64,000 nucleotides of DNA, from the NCBI GenBank assembly GCA_963844845.1, contig CAWJPW010000003.1, positions 310,001-374,000 of the forward strand. Direction: 5' to 3'. The DNA is from CAWJPW01 sp963844845 (GTDB lineage Bacteria; Acidobacteriota; Thermoanaerobaculia; Thermoanaerobaculales; Sulfomarinibacteraceae). The translations under genes were made by a program, and so were the position numbers. Shown here piece after piece: positions 58,674-64,000 of this stretch. Within the stretch, counting starts at the first letter, position 1; each line of letters begins with the position of its first letter. The notes beneath the pieces are model-generated. The model saw only the letters and a list, made by a program, of their open reading frames with translations, ran no database searches and was not told where the DNA came from.

Positions 58674-60167
58674 TCATGAGCGTGCGCCGATCGCCTGCTG
58701 CAGGAGCTGGTTGGAGGGGTCGCGGGACTCGCCCACCGAGGAGATCCGAATCGCCGCCCGCGCGCCCACCGGGCAGCGGTTCTCGCACAGACCGCAGCCG
58801 GTGCACAGCTCGGGGCGTACGTGGGGACGCTGCACGGTGACGCGGCGGCCGTCGTGACGGGCAATCTCCACCGTCTCCAGCCAGATCGCCTTGGGCGAGG
58901 TGGGGCACATCTCCTCGCAGACGATGCACGGCGTCTCCATGGCCCACGGCAGGCAGCGCCCGTGGTCGAGGAAGGCGGTGCCGATGCGCACCTCGGCAGG
59001 CCCGCCGATGGCCTGCTTGGACTTGGCGGAGACCGCGGCGATGGCGCCGGTTGGGCAGACCTCGCCGCAGCGGGTGCAGGAGGGCTCGCACCAGCCGCGC
59101 CGGGCCACCAGCACCGGGGTGAAGAGGCCGTCCACGCCGCTGCGGCCGACGTCGGCCACCAGGGCGCCGGTGGGACAGGAGGCGGCGCACGCGCCACACG
59201 TGATGCAGCGGGCGAGGAACGCGTCCTCGGCGAGGGAGCCGGGAGGACGGATGGCGTCGTGAGCGGCGGCGGCGCCGCCGCTGCCCGCCAGGCGCAGCAC
59301 CGGCACGAAGACGGCGCTGCCGGCGACGGTGAGAAGAAAGCGCCGGCGGCCGACATCGAGGGCAGGGACCGGCGGCGGCGCGGGCTGTGGCCCGGCATAC
59401 GTGAGGCTTCCCTCACCGCAGGCATCCAGGCAGTTGAGGCACACGTGGCACTCTGAGACGCGGTGGTCGCCGAGGGGCTCGTCGGCCCCCTGGCAGGCCA
59501 TGAGGCAGAGGTTGCAGCTCGTGCAGCTGGAGTTGCCGCGGCGGATGCGGAAGGGAGCGAGCCGAGCGGCCAGACCGAGAAGCGCACCGGTGGGGCACAC
59601 CGCGCGGCAGTAGAAGCGCGGCATCACCGCCGAGGCCAGGAGAATGCCGGCGAGCAGGCCGAAGGCCACCCAGCCGCCCGGGGCGAGGCCGCCGTGCCAC
59701 AGCGGACGCAGCCCGGAGGCGACGCCGCGGTGCAGCAGTGGCAGGGGGGCCAGCCAGCCCGCGTGCAGCGAGCCCAGAGCCGCCATGACCAGGACCCCCG
59801 TCAGCACCAGGTACTTGGCCGCGAACCAGCGGCGGTAGCGGTTGCGGTCGCGGCGCATGCGGGCGCGCGGCCCGGCGAGCCACGAGCTGAGCTGCTGGAG
59901 CGCCCCCAGGGGGCATACCCACCCGCAGAAGACGCGGCCCAGCAGGGCGGTGACGATGAGCACCACGACGCCGAGCCAGGCCCAGCGCGGCACCGTCCAG
60001 TCGGCGAGGGCGGTGGAGACAGGGGTCATGGGATCGAGGGCGAGCAGCGCCGATGCCAGCTCGCCCGTTGCCCGGGGCTCGGCCAGGAGCCAGAAGAGGG
60101 CGAGGAAAAGGAGGACGAAGAGCGTCTGGCTGACGAGGCGGAGGTGGCGCGTGTGGAGCCGCATCAT
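58674..60167 (-). CDS. Membrane polyferredoxin, NapH-like plus NapG-like fusion
   Basis: A 497-residue protein. The N-terminal membrane part (about 1-195) has five or so transmembrane helices and two CxxxCP motifs (CGWVCPLG, CRAVCPTG), as in NapH/CcoG-type proteins. Next is a ferredoxin pair (CTSCNLCLMAC, CHVCLNCLDAC). At about 270 there is an internal twin-arginine-like segment, GRRRFLLTVAGSAVF, followed by four more cluster motifs (CITCGACAASCP, CTRCGEVCP, CIVCEEMCP, CTGCGLCENRCP) as in NapG/MauM. Such proteins move electrons across the membrane. It overlaps the DUF362 gene by 4 bp (ATGA). Confidence 0.88.
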   Translation of the reverse strand: MMRLHTRHLRLVSQTLFVLLFLALFWLLAEPRATGELASALLALDPMTPVSTALADWTVPRWAWLGVVVLIVTALLGRVFCGWVCPLGALQQLSSWLAGPRARMRRDRNRYRRWFAAKYLVLTGVLVMAALGSLHAGWLAPLPLLHRGVASGLRPLWHGGLAPGGWVAFGLLAGILLASAVMPRFYCRAVCPTGALLGLAARLAPFRIRRGNSSCTSCNLCLMACQGADEPLGDHRVSECHVCLNCLDACGEGSLTYAGPQPAPPPVPALDVGRRRFLLTVAGSAVFVPVLRLAGSGGAAAAHDAIRPPGSLAEDAFLARCITCGACAASCPTGALVADVGRSGVDGLFTPVLVARRGWCEPSCTRCGEVCPTGAIAAVSAKSKQAIGGPAEVRIGTAFLDHGRCLPWAMETPCIVCEEMCPTSPKAIWLETVEIARHDGRRVTVQRPHVRPELCTGCGLCENRCPVGARAAIRISSVGESRDPSNQLLQQAIGARS

Positions 60168-61156
60168 GCCTCGACCTGGAGCGTGCGCCAGTCCGGGGAG
60201 CCGAGGCCCAGGCGCTGAGCGATGGCCAGGTGGAGCAGACGGGGAGCCTCGAGGCCGAGCTGCTCGCCTCCCCAGGCGTCGGCGGCTACCGGGTCGGTGG
60301 CCACGGCTATGGCGTCGGCGTGGCGGACCAGGTCCAGCGAGCCGCCGGTGGGCCCGCCGCCGGTCAGCACCCGGGTCGCGTCCACCACCGTGAGGGTCGG
60401 CCGCAGGGCGGCCGCCAGCTCTGCCACCGCCAGGTGGATGCGCTGGTGCATCTGCGAGCGCGGCCCGTCCACCGCTCCCATCCAGTTCTTCATGCCCAGG
60501 GTGGCGCCGGACAGCGAGTGGTGCTTGACGATGGGGACGTTGATCACCCGGTCGGCCTCGGCGAGGGGGCGCAGTACCCGCCAGCGGCCCAGCGTGGTAC
60601 CGCCGAGATCGAGCTCCACGAACCCGGCGTTGTGCTGGTGGGCGACGCGACCGCCCGCCTTTTGGACCGCGGCCGCGATGCCCGAGTGGTTGAAGGCGCG
60701 CCCGGGGTCGTGACAGGTGACGTCGGCCACGACCACCTCGGAGGCGCCGGCGGCCAGGCAGAGGCGGACCAGCTCGCCGATCAGCTCGGGGTTGGTGGTT
60801 GCGGCCTGCTCGGGGGCGCGGTCCCACGCGGCGTTGGGTTTGAGGACGACGCTCTCGCCCGGCCGGATGAAGGCCGCCATGCCGCCGAGGGCGGCGAGGG
60901 CGCGGCCGAGGTTGGCAACCGGGCCGGCGCCCTGCGCCGCCGCCAGCCGCCCTGTGGCGCCGGGGTCGACGCGCCAGTCACGGGGGCGCGGCGCGGGGGC
61001 GTCGGCGGGGGCGGCGCGGTGCCGGCCCTCGCGCCCGGCGAGCAGGACCCCGGCGCCGCCGAGCAGCAGCATGAACGCCGCCGGGCGGCCCCAGTCGCGC
61101 AGCAGCTGCCGGCGGTCGAGACGGCGGTACTCCACGGTGGTGTCGAGTCGAGTCAC
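60164..61156 (-). CDS. DUF362-domain protein with Tat-like signal
   Basis: A 330-residue protein. The N-terminus has DRRQLLRDWG followed by a hydrophobic stretch (AAFMLLLGGAGVLLAG), a possible twin-arginine signal. The DUF362 body has VVLKPNAAWDR, ATTNPELIGELVRLCLAAGA, NVPIVKHHSLSGATLGMKNWMG and HLAVAELAAALRPTLTVVDA. The activity of the family is unknown; neighbours are commonly Fe-S proteins, as here. GTG 61156 with GGGGGAC upstream is chosen; longer frames are Arg-rich and unlikely. Confidence 0.85.
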   Translation of the reverse strand: MTRLDTTVEYRRLDRRQLLRDWGRPAAFMLLLGGAGVLLAGREGRHRAAPADAPAPRPRDWRVDPGATGRLAAAQGAGPVANLGRALAALGGMAAFIRPGESVVLKPNAAWDRAPEQAATTNPELIGELVRLCLAAGASEVVVADVTCHDPGRAFNHSGIAAAVQKAGGRVAHQHNAGFVELDLGGTTLGRWRVLRPLAEADRVINVPIVKHHSLSGATLGMKNWMGAVDGPRSQMHQRIHLAVAELAAALRPTLTVVDATRVLTGGGPTGGSLDLVRHADAIAVATDPVAADAWGGEQLGLEAPRLLHLAIAQRLGLGSPDWRTLQVEA

Positions 61157-61374
61157 GAGCAGGTCCCCCGTCAAGAATAGGATGCATCTCGAGGCGTGCC
61201 AAGCGGCGGTTGCCGCTCCCTCCGGAGGGCCGGTCACCCGCTGCCGGGGCGCCCTCGCAGTCTCAGGAGCACTCAGCCTCGAGGATCTGCTGCCACTGGC
61301 GCCGGCGCGGCTCCCGCGCCGAGGATCGCGGCGGCGCGCGCCGCTTCGAGCCGCCACCTGCTACCATCCGCGAC

Positions 61375-61797
61375 ATGGGCGAGCACGACCCCTGCTGCGC
61401 GCCGGCGGGACAGCGCCGCAACCACGCCGTGGCCGACCTGGCCTCCTCGGGCCCCGTCACGGTGACAGTTCGCGGCGGCTGCATGGCCCCGAAGATCCCG
61501 GATGGGGCCAGGGTGGTCGTGGCGCCGGCGACGCGTTACTGGATCGGGGACGTGGTGGCGTATCGGACGAGGCAGGGAGGCCTTGTGCTCCACCGCGTGC
61601 TGGGGTACCGCCGTCGCGAGGGGCGATGGTACCTCGTCACCCGGGGTGACCGTGACCGGGGAGTGGATGGGCCGGTGGCGCCGGAGCAGGTGATCGGTCG
61701 CCTCGAGAGAGGGGTGGCGCCGGTCGGACGTGTCGCGGCGGCAGGGAGGTTCCTGGTGTGGGCGGCTGGTGCGATGGTCAGGATGGCGAGGCGGTGA
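61375..61797 (+). CDS. S24/S26-like peptidase domain protein with Cys in place of the catalytic Ser
   Basis: A 140-residue soluble protein with the signal-peptidase/S24 fold. VRGGCMAPKIPDGARVVV aligns with the G.SM.P.I..GD motif of signal peptidases, but the nucleophile position is Cys36. GDVVAYR (59-65), LVLHRVL (His73, the base position in SipW/Sec11-type enzymes) and TRGDRDRGVDGPV (acidic position) are retained. There is no N-terminal membrane anchor. Similar small S24-like proteins occur next to HprK-like kinases in peptide-maturation loci, as here. It could be a cysteine protease or a non-catalytic binder. The HprK-like gene overlaps by 4 bp. Confidence 0.75.
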   Translation: MGEHDPCCAPAGQRRNHAVADLASSGPVTVTVRGGCMAPKIPDGARVVVAPATRYWIGDVVAYRTRQGGLVLHRVLGYRRREGRWYLVTRGDRDRGVDGPVAPEQVIGRLERGVAPVGRVAAAGRFLVWAAGAMVRMARR

Positions 61798-62708
61798 CCT
61801 TCGGAGCGGAGTTCCTGATGTGTCCGGCGGCCGCGGTGGTCGGCGGCGAGCGGGTGCCGTGGGGCGGCCACGCGGCGGTTGTGCTCACGCCGGCGGGGAC
61901 GGTCCGCCTCGACGGGCTGTCGTGTCGCCAGCTGGACGGCTTGCAGGCGCATCTCGGCTCGTTCCTGGCCGCACCCGGGGAGGCCGACGTTCGGTTCGAG
62001 GTTTGCAGGCCGCCCAGGCCGCTGTTTCGGCCGTGGCAGGCGGGACCGCGGGAGTTCCGACTCGAGCTCGATTTTGGCCGGCACGAGGTGCTGGTAGTGG
62101 GCCTCAACCTCTTGCTGCTCATCCGCCTCCCGAATCCCCCGACGGCAGTCCTTTGGACTGAATGGGAGCGCGAGGGCCGCTTTCCCGAGACCCTCGAGAA
62201 TGCCCTGCGCGTGGTGACCGCCTACCGCCTCCTCGAGATGGGCGGCTGCCTGTTGCACGGCGCCGTCGCGGTGGGGGGCGACGACCGGGCGAGGGTGTTC
62301 GTGGGCCGGTCCGGGGCGGGCAAGACCACACTGAGCCTCCTGGCGCGGGAGGAGGGCCACGAGGTCCTGAGCGACGACCTCGCTGCCGTAGTGCCCGTCG
62401 GGAAGGGGTACGAGGTGGTTGCGGCACCTTTCGCCGGTGAGCTCCGCCTCCTGGGACGCGCGGGCGCCCGCTTCCCGCTCGCCGGGGTGAGCCAGCTGGC
62501 AAAGGGGACGCGCCACCGTTGGGATCCGGTGGGGCTGCCGGCGGCTGTGGCGGCGCTCGTGACGAGCGCGCCGTTCGTTAACATCGACGGTTTCAGGGCC
62601 ACGCGCCTGCTCGAGGTGGTGAGCAACCTCGCCGCACGGGTGCCGGTCGGCCAGCTGACGTTCGCCCCCAGGGTCGGCTTCTGGGGTGTGCTCGACGACT
62701 CGGGCTAG
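61794..62708 (+). CDS. HPr kinase-like (HprK/PEPCK-fold) ATPase
   Basis: A 304-residue protein. Residues 148-200 hold the kinase core: GGCLLHGAVAV, Walker A GRSGAGKT (171-178) and VLSDDLAAV, the HprK-like acidic motif. The N-terminal 130 residues are not recognisable. True HprK regulates sugar transport, but no HPr gene is here. HprK-like proteins of this size are found with RiPP (ribosomally made peptide) precursors and S24-like peptidases, so it may phosphorylate or chaperone a peptide. The GTG at 61794 overlaps the peptidase gene. A convergent small gene lies 7 bp downstream. Confidence 0.78.
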   Translation: MTFGAEFLMCPAAAVVGGERVPWGGHAAVVLTPAGTVRLDGLSCRQLDGLQAHLGSFLAAPGEADVRFEVCRPPRPLFRPWQAGPREFRLELDFGRHEVLVVGLNLLLLIRLPNPPTAVLWTEWEREGRFPETLENALRVVTAYRLLEMGGCLLHGAVAVGGDDRARVFVGRSGAGKTTLSLLAREEGHEVLSDDLAAVVPVGKGYEVVAAPFAGELRLLGRAGARFPLAGVSQLAKGTRHRWDPVGLPAAVAALVTSAPFVNIDGFRATRLLEVVSNLAARVPVGQLTFAPRVGFWGVLDDSG

Positions 62709-62715
62709 GAGAGAC

Positions 62716-62904
62716 TCAGCTGGAGATGGGGCCGCTCGGACAGGTGCCCACGTCGCCCTTGGCCGGAGGAGAAGGGGCGCATACGCTGGACACGGCCTCG
62801 AGGGGTTCGCGCGAGAGGATCTTCGGCGGCTGGTAGGGCCTGCGGCCCGGCCGGCACCGGTTCTCGTCTGACGAGGAGGATGCGGAATCGTTCGACCTGG
62901 TCAC
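62716..62904 (-). CDS. Candidate RiPP precursor peptide
   Basis: A 62-residue frame on the minus strand, convergent with the HprK-like gene. GTG 62904 has GGAG eight bases upstream; an in-frame GTG at 62913 is an alternative. The leader half is Ser/Arg-rich with RRPYQPPKIL, containing the YxxP motif (Y24-P27) that lasso-peptide leaders use to bind the PqqD-like recognition protein. The second half, EPLEAVSSVC then GTCPSGPISS, has two Cys (42 and 55). Small Cys-containing peptides ending near GPxS are the right kind of substrate for the two upstream genes. No PqqD or cyclase gene is seen in the window. Confidence 0.5.
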   Translation of the reverse strand: MTRSNDSASSSSDENRCRPGRRPYQPPKILSREPLEAVSSVCAPSPPAKGDVGTCPSGPISS

Positions 62905-63421
62905 CCTTGGCACTCCGTCTCAGCCCGGTGCGGTGGCGCCTCGCACGTCGTGGGTGGCGGCCGGGCTCGTGGACACCAGAGTACCTCGCGACAGTGTCCC
63001 TGTCGAGGCCCCACCGGGGCAGCGGATCAGGTCACAGCACCGGGCGTGCTGCCCGCGGCGTCCAGCTCGGGAGGTGGCCCGGCAGCCGGGGACGGCCTGA
63101 CGCGTAACCGCTGCGGCGGCTCGGACTGGTTCCTGCTAGCCCGCACGTCTCACCAGCTCCCTACTGCGGGCGTCGAGCAGCAGTGGAAGGCCGAAGAGGT
63201 ATCGATGAACCACATCCCGTCCCGAGCCGTCTCGCGGGCAGCGGGGGGTGCCGTGGTTTCCGGCGGCCTCTCGAGAGCGTGCGTGACTCCCCGGAGGCGC
63301 CGATTCGTGGTAACCTGAAGTGAGGAGCAAGTTCCGGGCCATGTGTCGCTTGGGAGCTTGTGAGGCCGCCAGCCCCCGGGCGGGCGGGCAGGGCGCCGCG
63401 CAGATCTCGAGGAGGAACGTC
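62905..63421. other. 517-bp region without a supported gene
   Basis: Frames here are Arg-rich and not convincing. At 63137-63170 it holds one end of the inverted-repeat element family. A promoter for the surface-protein gene at 63422 must lie toward the right; I cannot point to one. Confidence 0.5.
63137..63180. repeat. Solo end of the inverted-repeat element (copy D)
   Basis: AGCCCGCACGTCTCACCAG followed by CTCCCTACTG matches the left end of copy A, including the CTCCCTACTG next to it. I cannot find a right end in the following 300 bp, so this is a truncated or diverged copy. Confidence 0.6.
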
Positions 63422-64000
63422 ATGGACCAGGCACCGGGCCTGATTATGCAGGTTGTGCATGCCGGTGCGCGTGCGCGCCGACGGCCGGCAGGGTATCGGC
63501 TCGCGCTGACCGTTGGGGTCCTCGCGGCACTCCTTGCCAGCCCCCTGCGGGCCGCGGTGCCCGCGGGGTACAGCGAGTTCGTGGTGCCCGGCGACGAGGA
63601 CGCGATGTACGACGTCCTCCAGGACATCTCGGGCAACGACGTCAACGCCGCCCAGGGCATGTACTCGGCCATCTCGGTGACCGCCTGGGCCAACGACGTG
63701 ACGGTGTACTACGACCACTGGGAGAACGGCTACACCTTCGACCCCCAGGACCCGGACGCCACCGCCGACCAGGTCGTCGTCATCAACCGCGGCCAGACCC
63801 ACACCTTCACCAGCCGCCACGTTCCCATTCCCCGCAGCAACAGCATGACGGCATGCGGCGGCGGGCCGTGCTACGACGGCCGCGACCTCATCTACGTGGC
63901 CGGTGGCGGCGTGGTGGTGACCCGCGGCACCTTCCCCGAGGAGATCGACGGCGTCTCCGGCGTGGTCATCGCCTTCGCCTTCGAGGTCTTCCCGGTGCGG
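63422..64000 (+). CDS. Secreted surface protein, N-terminal part (C-terminus outside window)
   Basis: The frame runs off the right edge; 193 residues are visible. A GGAGGA site precedes ATG 63422. A twin-basic N-terminus (RARRRPAGYRLAL) and a hydrophobic segment ending SPLRAA at about residue 45 form a signal peptide. The mature part begins VPAGYSEFVVPGDEDAMYDVLQDI and has beta-rich sequence with VTVYYDHWENGYTFDPQDP and a CGGGPC pair. This resembles the N-terminal domain of very large secreted or adhesion proteins with repeated beta-sandwich domains. Function cannot be stated from the fragment. Confidence 0.8.
   Translation, partial: MDQAPGLIMQVVHAGARARRRPAGYRLALTVGVLAALLASPLRAAVPAGYSEFVVPGDEDAMYDVLQDISGNDVNAAQGMYSAISVTAWANDVTVYYDHWENGYTFDPQDPDATADQVVVINRGQTHTFTSRHVPIPRSNSMTACGGGPCYDGRDLIYVAGGGVVVTRGTFPEEIDGVSGVVIAFAFEVFPVR

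Noticed and set aside
62880..63318. Small plus-strand frames downstream of the HprK-like gene
   Set aside because: Arg/Gly-rich translations without ribosome sites, overlapping the better candidate peptide and repeat end D.

Overview
The window is about 64 kb of very GC-rich bacterial DNA (my estimate is roughly 70% G+C) with densely packed genes, many short ATGA or GTGA overlaps and frequent GTG starts. The combination of a mitochondrial-type aconitase, class I two-subunit fumarase, sdhA-C-D-B, an MshEN-domain protein, a DksA/TraR-type zinc-finger remnant, KaiB/KaiC, a serine palmitoyltransferase cluster and abundant palindromic intergenic repeats resembles Acidobacteriota, perhaps the Thermoanaerobaculia. 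That assignment is an inference from gene content, without any marker search. I saw no rRNA, tRNA, CRISPR array or complete insertion sequence.

Layout. 1-3.1 kb: a TPM-domain protein, histidine phosphatase plus cytochrome c lipoprotein, a tRNA dihydrouridine synthase and a small zinc-motif protein. 3.3-7.8 kb: a zinc-finger remnant ending in a repeat element, then a fused beta-phosphoglucomutase/trehalose-6-phosphate phosphatase overlapping a GH65 phosphorylase. 8-12.7 kb: a berberine-bridge-type oxidase and its probable BTAD/AAA regulator. 12.7-14.9 kb: an ECF sigma operon. 15-18 kb: an aromatic amino acid ammonia-lyase with a Cys in its MIO motif, TrmO and a DUF1847 protein. 18-25.3 kb: aconitase, an M24 peptidase, a Mut7-C RNase-domain protein, RNase III and UvrC. 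25.3-26.7 kb: a 494-bp tandem repeat and a stem-loop-rich segment. 26.7-31.2 kb: queE-queD followed by a probable ceramide (sphingolipid) operon. 31.4-36.6 kb: a membrane protein, a DHH phosphoesterase, penicillin-acylase-tsaB-rimI. 36.8-44.1 kb: an MshEN protein and the TCA genes fumarase alpha/beta, mdh and sdhACDB. 44.3-48 kb: a P-type H+-ATPase and a tesB pseudogene split by a repeat element. 48-54.3 kb: hybrid kinase-kaiC-kaiB. 54.4-61.2 kb: an intact tesB, a lipoprotein, a hydrolase, a second hybrid kinase, a NapH/NapG-like Fe-S fusion and a DUF362 protein. 61.4-62.9 kb: a candidate ribosomal-peptide maturation locus. The window ends inside a secreted surface protein.

The most interesting items are: (1) the candidate peptide locus, with an S26-like peptidase carrying Cys in place of Ser, an HprK-like ATPase and a convergent Cys-rich precursor with a YxxP leader motif; (2) a short inverted-repeat element family, one copy of which sits inside a tesB pseudogene so that its borders can be read against the intact paralogue; (3) the CerR-Spt-bCerS-like sphingolipid operon; (4) a Kai module that keeps the KaiC phosphosites and is preceded by a hybrid kinase with a probable frameshift in its receiver domain; (5) the MIO Cys variant. 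Functions are read from protein motifs and neighbourhood only; no database search was possible.
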